Source: DAIOHQ01 sp036744635 (GTDB lineage Bacteria; Planctomycetota; Phycisphaerae; Tepidisphaerales; Tepidisphaeraceae). From it: a DNA stretch of 12,630 bases. The DNA is taken from contig DAIOHQ010000138.1 of assembly GCA_036744635.1 (NCBI GenBank), positions 1 through 12,630 of the forward strand, read 5' to 3'. Below are positions 6,643 through 12,630 of this stretch, one piece after another; within the stretch, counting starts at the first letter, position 1, and each line of letters starts with the position of its first letter. A model generated the notes under the pieces. That model was not told the DNA's origin. It made no database searches and was given only the letters and a program-made list of their open reading frames with translations. A program made the translations under genes and the position numbers.

Positions 6643-6858
6643 CTATGATTTACGCGGAAACAGGAAGAACGGTTCTGAAGAAGTAAGCTCATCTTGGACG
6701 TTGCCGAAGTCAAGTGATTCCCGTGGATTATCGTTGAAAGAGATATGAATGTCCTGTTTCATCTGGTCGGAAATTTGGTAGGTGCGGAATCTCTGAAATC
6801 CCGGCATCTCCTCCCAGTTGCCATCGAAGGCCTGCGTTGGCGCTGGATTTGCAGCCAT
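6643..6858 (-). CDS. Doubtful small ORF, 71 residues
   Basis: The reading frame gives a balanced, protein-like composition (EEMPGFQRFRTYQISDQMKQ, then an acidic region and FFLFPRKS) without the Arg/Pro excess of shadow frames. However, it has no ribosome site at ATG 6858. It starts 23 bases from the divergent 6882 gene, and its third-position GC is only about half, unlike its neighbours. No family is recognised. If not coding, 6583-6868 holds only the upstream regions of feoA and of the 6882 gene. Confidence 0.25.
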   Translation of the reverse strand: MAANPAPTQAFDGNWEEMPGFQRFRTYQISDQMKQDIHISFNDNPRESLDFGNVQDELTSSEPFFLFPRKS

Positions 6859-6881
6859 GTTTCTTGTGAAAGGAGCATGAC

Positions 6882-7262
6882 ATGTTCAGCAAGCTCAACA
6901 ATTATGCGGATAGCGCGCGGGATACGTTTGAGGAGCGCGTTGACGAGGTGGCCGAGCGGTTGGGGTACCGGCGGGAGCATAGTGCGGGGGATATCGTTGG
7001 CCAGACCGCTTGTGCGCTGGGATCGATGGCGCTGGGGGCGGCGGCGATGTATTTCCTGGACCCGGTAAGTGGGCGGCGGCGGCGGGCATTGGTTGGCGAT
7101 AAGTTCAATCGCTACTTCAATCAGGGAGGCCGCTGGGTGAGCAAAAAAGGCAAGCACTGGTCTAATCGCGCCAAGGGCATGGTGGCGGAGACGCGCGGGT
7201 TCTTCCGCGGCGAAGGCGAGGCGGAGCCGCAGGGGCAAGGCGAAGGCAGCCACATGGGATGA
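6882..7262 (+). CDS. Small single-pass membrane protein (DPxxGRRRR type)
   Basis: The protein has 126 residues. A charged amphipathic N-terminal helix (1-33) is followed by one Gly/Ala-rich membrane segment (about 38-59). Directly after it comes DPVSGRRRRAL, then a basic amphipathic region (KFNRYFNQGGRWVSKKGKHW) and a polar Gly/Glu tail. This layout, with a membrane helix ending in F-L-D-P-x-x-G-R-R-R-R, occurs in small YtxH-like or stress-associated envelope proteins of several phyla; the function is not known. AAAGGAG (6869-6875) lies six bases before the ATG. It is a single gene, convergent with the prepilin remnant. Confidence 0.8.
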   Translation: MFSKLNNYADSARDTFEERVDEVAERLGYRREHSAGDIVGQTACALGSMALGAAAMYFLDPVSGRRRRALVGDKFNRYFNQGGRWVSKKGKHWSNRAKGMVAETRGFFRGEGEAEPQGQGEGSHMG

Positions 7263-7275
7263 GGAGCGCAGCGGT

Positions 7276-7850
7276 TTATTTGCGGGTAAGCCAGACGGCG
7301 CCGAGGCCGCCGGGGGTCATGTCGATTCCCTCCACGTGGCCGTCGACGAAGACGACGTTCATGCTTTCATTGAGACGGAACTGCCGCCGGCTTCCCAATA
7401 ATTGACCACCGGCTGATAACTGGGCTCGCTTTGCGGGCAGGTAAAGATGTGCTTGATGCCGTTGTCATCCTGCAGGGCGGCGGTCACATCGGCGCGGGTA
7501 TCAAGTTTTACTTTCACGCCAAGGTACAGCGCCAGCGCTGCCGGCGCCGGAAGGGCGCGGAGGGTGCCGGCGTCGTCGAAATAGAGCTGGTGCAGACGGC
7601 TGGAGTCGTTGACGTTGTCGGGCGTGCCAAAGGTGCGGGTGAGGAGGCCGGCCATGGGAAAATATCCCTTATGATCCTGGGCGTGCATCAAGCCGGCGAA
7701 GCCGATTTGGCGCAGGTTGGACTGGCAGGCGACAAAATTGGCGGCGGCGCGGGCGCGATTGAGCGCCGGCAGCAAAATGGAGATCAACAGGGCAATGATG
7801 CCAATGACAACGAGCAGCTCCAAGAGCGTAAATCCGCGCCGAGTTCGCAT
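7276..7850 (-). pseudogene. Frameshifted, shortened type IV prepilin-like gene
   Basis: The start encodes MRTRRG then FTLLELLVVIGIIALL: a prepilin peptidase site (G/F, Glu at +5) and hydrophobic helix, followed by the family's CQSNLRQIG. The frame stays open to a stop at 7359-7361 after NYWEAGGSSVSMKA. The end of the gene lies in another frame: FRLNESMNVVFVDGHVEGID, typical of DGH-tailed planctomycete pseudopilins, ending at TAA 7276. One missing T near 7378-7382 (GTTCC for GTTTCC) would restore GGS-FRLNE. Even then only 191 residues result, and the middle between FTCPQ and the DGH tail seems too short for the family, which suggests an internal deletion. A homopolymer sequencing error could explain the frameshift but not the short middle. 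An upstream ATG at 7862 directly abuts the repeat. Confidence 0.75.
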
Positions 7851-7861
7851 GATGTCATCCA

Positions 7862-7916
7862 TGGGTAGTGGGTCAGTTTGGGTGCCACAGATCGGCGTAC
7901 TCGCAGACCTGTGTCT
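7862..7916 (-). repeat. AGTA-loop hairpin repeat, copy B
   Basis: The reverse complement matches 1-55 at 54 of 55 bases. The stem is CACAGATC (7886-7893) with GACCTGTG (7906-7913); the one change from copy A gives an A/C mismatch. Inside, GCG and CGC pair around the loop, which reads TACT on this strand. The tail ends in ACCCA, exactly at the alternative ATG (7862) of the prepilin remnant. Confidence 0.85.
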
Positions 7917-7934
7917 TACTGCGTCGCTACGCGG

Positions 7935-7995
7935 CACAGGTCTCGGAGTACCGCGACCTGTGACACCCGGAAATTTCAACCCGACCCATTGCCCA
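7935..7995 (+). repeat. AGTA-loop hairpin repeat, diverged copy C
   Basis: CACAGGTC (7935-7942) pairs with GACCTGTG (7955-7962). Inside, CGG pairs with CCG around AGTA (7947-7950), where copies A and B have GCG and CGC: the pairing is kept while the bases change. The tail is diverged and slightly longer but keeps CACCC and GACCCATTGCCCA. It is head to head with copy B, their heads about 20 bases apart, so 7862-7995 forms one large imperfect inverted repeat between divergent genes. Confidence 0.8.
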
Positions 7996-8043
7996 TCCAT
8001 GAAAGAATTGCAAAGTCCGCTGACAGGATGCACTGTACATAGA

Positions 8044-8071
8044 TTGCCGCCGAATGGCGATTAATTTTAAT
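8044..8071 (+). promoter_or_regulatory. Candidate promoter of the GH2-MBL operon
   Basis: TTGCCG (8044-8049) and TTTAAT (8066-8071) are 16 bases apart; the -10 box matches five of six consensus bases. The start would fall about ten bases before ATG 8089, close to its GGGAG ribosome site, which makes the leader unusually short. Another upstream promoter is possible. Confidence 0.35.
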
Positions 8072-8088
8072 TGGCCTGGGAGCAGCGC

Positions 8089-9957
8089 ATGGCGAAGAAG
8101 CAAGGAAAGCGACCGCGGGGTGAGGGAGGGGAACGGGGGTATCCGCGGCCCTTGCTGCAGCGCGACAACTGGGTACACCTGAACGGGAATTGGGATTTTG
8201 CCATGGATGCGGAGGGGGAATGGAGTCTGCCGGAGCAGGTGAGGTTTGATCGCACCATCGAGGTGCCATTTGCGCCGGAGACGCCGGCCAGCGGGGTTGA
8301 GGAAACGGGGTTTTATCAAGCCGTGTGGTATCGCAGGAAAATGAAAACGCCTGCGCTGCAACGCGGGCGCGGGGAGCGGCTGATTCTGCACTTTGGGGCG
8401 GTCGATTACCTGGCGGGCGTGTGGGTGAATGGGAGGCTGGCGATTCGGCATGAGGGCGGGTATACGCCGTTCAAAGTTGACATCACCGATTATCTCGTGG
8501 GCGCGGGAGATCAGACGGTGGTGGTCTGCGCCCAGGATGATCCGCACGATCTGGCCAAGCCGCGCGGGAAGCAGGATTGGCAGCTTAGGCCGCATTCGAT
8601 CTGGTACATGCGCACCACCGGCATCTGGCAGACGGTGTGGCTGGAGGTCGTGCCGGAAAGTTGGATCGAATCGGTTCGGCTGACGGCGAACGTGGAGGAA
8701 TGGGAGATTGTGCTGGATGCCCGGATTGCCGGCCGACAGCGCGAGGATTTGCGCCTGCACGTCAAATTGGAGGCGCACGGGAAAACCATCGCCGACGATT
8801 CCTATGCGGTGGCCGGGAGCGAGGTGCAGCGGAGGATCGCACTGGATGGGCGGCGCTTGTGGGATGCGCAGGCGGAATTGCTGTGGTCTCCGGAAGCGCC
8901 GAATATTATTGATGTCCGGCTTGAGCTGCGCGATGGGGATGGAAATGTCATCGACAAGGCCAGTAGTTACGCCGCGATGCGGGGGGTAAAGATCGAGGGG
9001 AACCGATTTCTGCTGAATGGAAAGGTCTATCCGCTGCAGCTTGTGCTGGACCAGGGATATTGGCCGGAGAGTGGCTTAACCGCGCCGGATGATGGGGCGC
9101 TGCGGCGGGATGTGGAGTTGGTGAAGGCGGCGGGATTCAACGGTGTGCGCAAGCATCAGAAGATCGAGGACCCGCGATTTCTGTATTGGGCGGATCATCT
9201 GGGGCTGCTGGTGTGGGAGGAAATGCCGGGGGCGTATCGGTTTGGCCGGGAGATGGTGCGGCGGGTGTCGCAGCAGTGGGTTGAGGTGATCGAGCGCGAT
9301 GCGGGGCATCCGTGCATCGTCGCGTGGGTGCCGTTTAACGAATCCTGGGGAGTGGGCGATCTGGCGACCGATGCCGCGCAGCGGGATGCGGTGGACGGCG
9401 TATATCACCTGACGCGGGCGCTCGATCCGACCCGGCCGGTGATCGGCAATGATGGGTGGGAATTCGGGGCCACGGATATCATTGGCATTCATGATTATGA
9501 TGGCGACGCGGAGCGCCTTGCGGGACGCTATTCGGTCGATGCCGAGGGGCTGGCCAAGTTGCTGGGAAATGAGCGGCCGGGGTCGAAAATGCTGCTGCTG
9601 GCGGGATATGAATATCGTGGCCAGCCGATCGTGCTGAGCGAGTTTGGCGGGATCGCATTCTCCAAGGATGTCGCGGCCACCTGGGGATATTCGCGCGCTG
9701 CCAGCAGCGCCGAATTCGCCAGGCGCTACGCGCGGCTGCTGCAGGCGGTGCGCTCAATCCCGCTGTTGGCGGGATTTTGCTATACGCAGTTCACCGATAC
9801 GTATCAGGAGGCGAATGGGTTATTCTACATGGATCGCAGGCCGAAGTTTGCCTTGGCGCAGATGGCCATTGCCACCCACGGCGCCCGCGATGAGGCCGAG
9901 CGGAAAATTGAAGAGAAATGGCGGACGATCGCGAGAAACAGTCGGACAAAAAGCTGA
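8089..9957 (+). CDS. Glycoside hydrolase family 2 protein
   Basis: This 622-residue protein has the GH2 layout. An N-terminal jelly-roll sugar-binding domain (LHFGAVDYLAGVWVNG, HEGGYTPFKVDIT, GIWQTVWLE) is followed by an Ig-like domain. Then comes a TIM barrel, with the acid/base in FNESWG (E418) and the nucleophile in VLSEFGG (E518). GH2 enzymes are retaining beta-galactosidases, beta-glucuronidases, beta-mannosidases and relatives; the substrate cannot be told here. There is no signal peptide, so it should act in the cytoplasm on imported sugars. It is much shorter than LacZ and near the size of beta-glucuronidases. ATG 8089 is chosen because GGGAG lies six bases before it; TTG 8071 overlaps the likely promoter. 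The MBL gene starts 18 bases after its stop. Confidence 0.93.
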   Translation: MAKKQGKRPRGEGGERGYPRPLLQRDNWVHLNGNWDFAMDAEGEWSLPEQVRFDRTIEVPFAPETPASGVEETGFYQAVWYRRKMKTPALQRGRGERLILHFGAVDYLAGVWVNGRLAIRHEGGYTPFKVDITDYLVGAGDQTVVVCAQDDPHDLAKPRGKQDWQLRPHSIWYMRTTGIWQTVWLEVVPESWIESVRLTANVEEWEIVLDARIAGRQREDLRLHVKLEAHGKTIADDSYAVAGSEVQRRIALDGRRLWDAQAELLWSPEAPNIIDVRLELRDGDGNVIDKASSYAAMRGVKIEGNRFLLNGKVYPLQLVLDQGYWPESGLTAPDDGALRRDVELVKAAGFNGVRKHQKIEDPRFLYWADHLGLLVWEEMPGAYRFGREMVRRVSQQWVEVIERDAGHPCIVAWVPFNESWGVGDLATDAAQRDAVDGVYHLTRALDPTRPVIGNDGWEFGATDIIGIHDYDGDAERLAGRYSVDAEGLAKLLGNERPGSKMLLLAGYEYRGQPIVLSEFGGIAFSKDVAATWGYSRAASSAEFARRYARLLQAVRSIPLLAGFCYTQFTDTYQEANGLFYMDRRPKFALAQMAIATHGARDEAERKIEEKWRTIARNSRTKS

Positions 9958-9975
9958 CAATGGTGAGGAGCATCA

Positions 9976-11751
9976 ATGGATATTGAATGGTTGAGCGAGG
10001 AATTGGCTGTTGCAACAGGGGCTGTTGCCACTGGGATTTTGCGTGATGGCGACCGGGCAGTTCTGTTTGACTGCGACGATGCGGTGACGCCGGGGATGCT
10101 GGCGTCGATCGGCATTCGGCACGTCGATTGGATTTTCAGCACGCAGCCGCGGCGGCCGAATCTGGCCGGGGCGCGGAAGTTGATTGAGGCTGGGGCCAAG
10201 CTGGTGGTGGGCAAGGGGGCGGGCTGGCTGTTGGAGAAGCCGGCGGACTACTGGAACGCGTGGACCTATCGCTGGGAGAACTTCAAGCAGCAGCCGGTGC
10301 CGGAAGTTCCGGTGGAGCCGCTTGCAGCCGCCCGCGAAGTCGAGGGCACGGAGACCATGCAATGGCGCGGGCACACGATTGAGATTCTCGCCGGCCTGGC
10401 GCCGATCATGGGCTCGGCGGCGTACCTCGTGGCAAGCGGGGGCAAGCGGATTTGTTTCAGCGGGGACTATATTTATGCGCCGGGGCAGTTTTATCAGCTT
10501 CACGCGTTTCAGGCGGATTATCTTGACTGCTGCAGTTTTTCCGACCGGCGCAAGACGGTGGAAACGACGCTGCAGAAACTGCGCGATGCCAGGCCGTCGG
10601 TGATTGTGCCATCGCACGGAACGATCATGCGCGAGGCCGATAGCGCGATTGAGATGACGCTGCAGCGCTGCGCCGAACTGCGCGAAACCTATCAGCAGAC
10701 GCTCCGGTCGGAGGAGATGTATACCGAATTGCCGCATTGGGCGAAGCGGATTCCCAATACCACTACGCTGTACATCGTTTCGGAGAGCGGCGACGCGGTG
10801 GTGATCGACTGCGGGGATGACCGGCTGATAACGGCATTCACAGCGCTGCGCAACGAGAAGAAAATTCGCACGATCGACCAAATCTACCTGACCCATTACC
10901 ACCAGGACCACTGCTGGGGAACCGGGCATCTGTATTTCACGTTTCCGCAGGCGCAGGTCATCGCCGATGAGCGGGTGGTGGACATCCTGCGCTTTCCGCA
11001 CCGCTACCGCATGCCCTGCCTGCCGCACCGGAGAGCGCCGGTGACGCGGGTGGTGAAGGATGGGGAGACGTGGCAGTGGAACGAGTTCAAGCTGACAAAT
11101 TATTACTTCCCCGGCCAGACGCTGTATCACTCGGCACTGCTGGTCGAGGGGCATGGCCAGAAAATATTGTTTACCGGGGACTCGTTTGGAAGCGGGCTGT
11201 GGCTGGTGGACTACTGCGCCGCCAATCGGATGCTGGTGGGCGAGGATGAGGGATATTTTCGCTGCCTGCGCCGGTTGCGGGAAATTCAGCCGGACTTCAT
11301 CTGTGATGCCCACAACCGCGACACATTTCGCTGGACGAAAGAGCAACTGGATTTCAAGGAGCAGGCGTTTACGCGGCGGGTGCGGCTGCTGGAGAAAATG
11401 CTGCCGTGGGAGCACCCGAGCTTCGGGCTGGATGAGGGATGGATCCGCACGTATCCGTACGAGCAGGATGCCGGGGCGGGAGCGGCGGTGCGGATCGACG
11501 TGGTTTTCTGGAACCACGGCGGGAAGGCGGCGACGGCGGAGGCGCGGCCGGAATTGCCGGAGGGGTGGAGGCTGCTGGAGAAGGAAAGCGAGATGCGCGT
11601 GCAGATCGCGCCGCGGTCGGAAGGGGCAGTGCGGCTGATTGTCGGCATTCCCGCGGGCGCCAAGGAGGGCCAGGTGGTGGTTCCGATCAACGTGCGCTGG
11701 AACGACAAGACGTTGGGGTCGATCCGCGATGCGCTGGTCAGGGTTTGGTGA
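9976..11751 (+). CDS. Double MBL-fold protein with degenerate first domain
   Basis: The protein has 591 residues, two metallo-beta-lactamase-like domains and a C-terminal beta-sandwich. Domain 2 has THYHQDH (H307, H309, D311, H312), D402 in FTGDS and H446 in CDAHNRD. The usual PGH His is Gln (PGQT, Q381), although H385 follows four residues later. In domain 1 the same place reads TQPRRPN (Q57, R59, P61, N62), so metal binding is lost, while D164 (SGDY) and H214 (PSHG) remain. The tail (about 500-591: VRIDVVFWNHGG, LIVGIPAGAKEGQVVVPINV) looks like an NEW3-type Ig-like fold. No signal peptide is seen. GAGGAG lies five bases before the ATG. Its position 18 bases after GH2 suggests a role in the same pathway; the reaction is unknown. 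The first domain probably serves structure or substrate binding. Confidence 0.85.
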   Translation: MDIEWLSEELAVATGAVATGILRDGDRAVLFDCDDAVTPGMLASIGIRHVDWIFSTQPRRPNLAGARKLIEAGAKLVVGKGAGWLLEKPADYWNAWTYRWENFKQQPVPEVPVEPLAAAREVEGTETMQWRGHTIEILAGLAPIMGSAAYLVASGGKRICFSGDYIYAPGQFYQLHAFQADYLDCCSFSDRRKTVETTLQKLRDARPSVIVPSHGTIMREADSAIEMTLQRCAELRETYQQTLRSEEMYTELPHWAKRIPNTTTLYIVSESGDAVVIDCGDDRLITAFTALRNEKKIRTIDQIYLTHYHQDHCWGTGHLYFTFPQAQVIADERVVDILRFPHRYRMPCLPHRRAPVTRVVKDGETWQWNEFKLTNYYFPGQTLYHSALLVEGHGQKILFTGDSFGSGLWLVDYCAANRMLVGEDEGYFRCLRRLREIQPDFICDAHNRDTFRWTKEQLDFKEQAFTRRVRLLEKMLPWEHPSFGLDEGWIRTYPYEQDAGAGAAVRIDVVFWNHGGKAATAEARPELPEGWRLLEKESEMRVQIAPRSEGAVRLIVGIPAGAKEGQVVVPINVRWNDKTLGSIRDALVRVW

Positions 11752-11840
11752 CGCTTGCAGGAATGGGGACTGCGGGCGACGATATGGGTGGCCGGACGGC
11801 GGCAGGGTATAGGTCTCGACTGTGGCGATTGTGGCAGGAC

Positions 11841-11891
11841 CCCCACCCCATCCCTCCCCCGGAGTACCGGGAGAGGGGGTATAAGGTGGGG
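11841..11891. repeat. Second hairpin repeat family with AGTA loop
   Basis: An inner stem of 11 positions with one mismatch (11852-11862 with 11867-11877) encloses AGTA (11863-11866). An outer stem CCCCACC (11841-11847) pairs with GGTGGGG (11885-11891). It fills much of the 186-base space between the MBL gene and the coiled-coil gene. There is no T-tract, so it is not a classic terminator. It differs in arm sequence from the repeats at 1, 7862 and 7935, but the loop and the CGGAGTACCG centre are the same as in copy C. Confidence 0.8.
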
Positions 11892-11937
11892 CCACCACAA
11901 ATACGAGTTACACCCCGGCGGCACGAGCCTTTCTGCG

Positions 11938-12495
11938 ATGATCATTCTTCTGCAATCCAATTTATTTTCCGAGCCGGTGTCCAAGTGGGCGCTGATTGCG
12001 CTGGCGATTTTGACGATGGCGTACGTGCTGCTGCGGCCGCGGGGAAAGAAGAAAAAAGACCCGCTGGCGGGGCAATCGATCGGGCTTTCGCAACAGCGCG
12101 GTGTCGAGCGCGACATGAACAATCTGCTGGTGGAGCTGTCGCAGATGGCGCGGCAGATCACCGGGCAGCTTGACCAGCGGGCGGCAAAGCTGGACCTGCT
12201 GATCCGCGAAGCGGATGAGAAGATCGCGGAGTTGCAGGCGATGACGGGGCAGCGAAAAGTCATTGGCGAACGAGTGCCGCGTGACGATGAGCAGCAGGAG
12301 GCGCGGGAATCTGGGCCAGCAGCGGCCAGGGCGGACGAACATGGGGGCGAAGCGCAGGTCGATCCGCGCTATGCGGAGATTTATTCGCTGGCGGATGAGG
12401 GACAGGGCGCAGCGGCGATTGCCCAGCGGCTGGGCAGGCCGAGCGGCGAGGTGGAGTTGATCCTGGCGCTGCGTCCCAATGCCCGCGCGGGGTGA
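11938..12495 (+). CDS. Membrane-anchored coiled-coil protein with DUF6115-like tail
   Basis: The protein has 185 residues. One membrane helix near the N-terminus (about 14-34, WALIALAILTMAYVLL) is followed by the basic stop RPRGKKKKDP. A long heptad-rich helix (about 58-105, MNNLLVELSQMARQITGQLD to DEKIAELQ) comes next, then a polar linker. A short helix-turn-helix-like tail closes it (YSLADEGQGAAAIAQRLGRP, then GEVELILAL). The tail resembles the small DUF6115 domain known from SwrB-like Bacillus proteins. It is probably an inner-membrane scaffold facing the cytoplasm. ATG 11938 is chosen because the frame upstream runs through the hairpin repeat; no strong ribosome site is seen. Its link to the upstream operon is uncertain. 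Confidence 0.75.
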   Translation: MIILLQSNLFSEPVSKWALIALAILTMAYVLLRPRGKKKKDPLAGQSIGLSQQRGVERDMNNLLVELSQMARQITGQLDQRAAKLDLLIREADEKIAELQAMTGQRKVIGERVPRDDEQQEARESGPAAARADEHGGEAQVDPRYAEIYSLADEGQGAAAIAQRLGRPSGEVELILALRPNARAG

Positions 12496-12546
12496 ATTTC
12501 GCACAATGCACGCGAACCGTTGAAAGTGCTCCTCCGTAGGGTCCGC

Positions 12547-12577
12547 TTTAGCGAACGGAACAATTGCGTCCGCTAAA
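12547..12577. repeat. Terminal hairpin, role unknown
   Basis: TTTAGCGAACG (12547-12557) pairs with CGTCCGCTAAA (12567-12577) with one A/C mismatch around a nine-base loop. GTCCGCT also occurs twice directly (12541-12547 and 12568-12574), so other folds are possible. It lies about 50 bases after the coiled-coil gene and may follow its transcript, but no T-tract is present. The remaining bases to 12630 hold no gene that I can support. Confidence 0.5.
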
Positions 12578-12630
12578 CACGATTGCGCGCCAGGGTGTTT
12601 CAAATTCGCGCTATCTCCTGAAATAGTCCA

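Noticed and set aside
7359..7382. Programmed -1 frameshifting in the prepilin gene
   Set aside because: No slippery heptamer or downstream stimulator is seen at the junction; a lost T or a read error is simpler.
1..7916. Composite transposon bounded by the inverted repeat copies
   Set aside because: There is no transposase or integrase between the copies, and the enclosed genes are ordinary chromosomal functions. A dispersed hairpin repeat explains the copies better.
7927..8778. 283-residue minus-strand frame opposite the start of the GH2 gene
   Set aside because: It is antisense to the GH2 jelly-roll domain, has a shadow-like composition and crosses the repeat pair.
9973..11898. 641-residue minus-strand frame opposite the double MBL gene
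   Set aside because: It is a mirror frame full of Arg, Pro and His, opposite a gene with clear metal motifs and a ribosome site.
11755..11937. N-terminal extension of the coiled-coil gene from a TTG at 11755
   Set aside because: The added 61 residues are Gly/Arg/Pro-rich, read through the hairpin repeat, and place the membrane helix unnaturally far from the start.

Overview
The window looks like a chromosomal segment of a GC-rich planctomycete, most likely of the Phycisphaerae type. This is inferred from three things: a type IV prepilin-like reading frame of the kind highly multiplied in that group (RRG/FTLLELLVVIGIIALL start, CQSNLRQIG, DGH tail), a zinc-ribbon/GYF/DUF4190-type membrane protein, and secreted proteins rich in 'TQPA'-like linkers. 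No rRNA, tRNA, CRISPR array, insertion sequence or phage gene is visible.

Layout. Positions 1-55 hold one copy of a hairpin repeat. On the minus strand at 91-829 lies an overlapping-style gene pair resembling an AbrB-type antitoxin and a RelE/ParE-like toxin. At 956-1687 (minus) is a stand-alone diiron ODP/metallo-beta-lactamase protein with all six flavodiiron-type ligands. Positions 1700-2271 hold no convincing protein gene, but they contain a strong minus-strand intrinsic terminator and several hairpins that could belong to an unidentified small RNA. At 2272-2925 (+) is a zinc-ribbon/GYF_2/DUF4190-type membrane protein. Positions 2985-6521 (minus) form a ferrous iron uptake cluster, feoA-feoB followed closely by an unknown secreted protein, with a good promoter and a candidate operator upstream of feoA.

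From 6882 there is a small membrane protein (+), then a frameshifted and apparently shortened prepilin gene (7276-7850, minus). Next comes a head-to-head pair of the same hairpin repeat seen at position 1. Positions 8089-11751 (+) form a two-gene operon: a cytoplasmic GH2 glycoside hydrolase and a double metallo-beta-lactamase-fold protein whose first domain has lost its metal-binding motif. A second type of hairpin repeat (11841-11891) separates this from a small membrane-anchored coiled-coil protein with a DUF6115-like tail (11938-12495). The window ends with another hairpin.

How the parts relate. The Feo genes import Fe(II), and the ODP protein probably uses iron, but nothing shows joint regulation. 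GH2 and the double MBL protein are almost certainly co-transcribed; a shared substrate is inference. The clearest structural signal outside genes is a set of four hairpins in two families. All carry the same AGTA apical loop, and their stems show compensating base changes.
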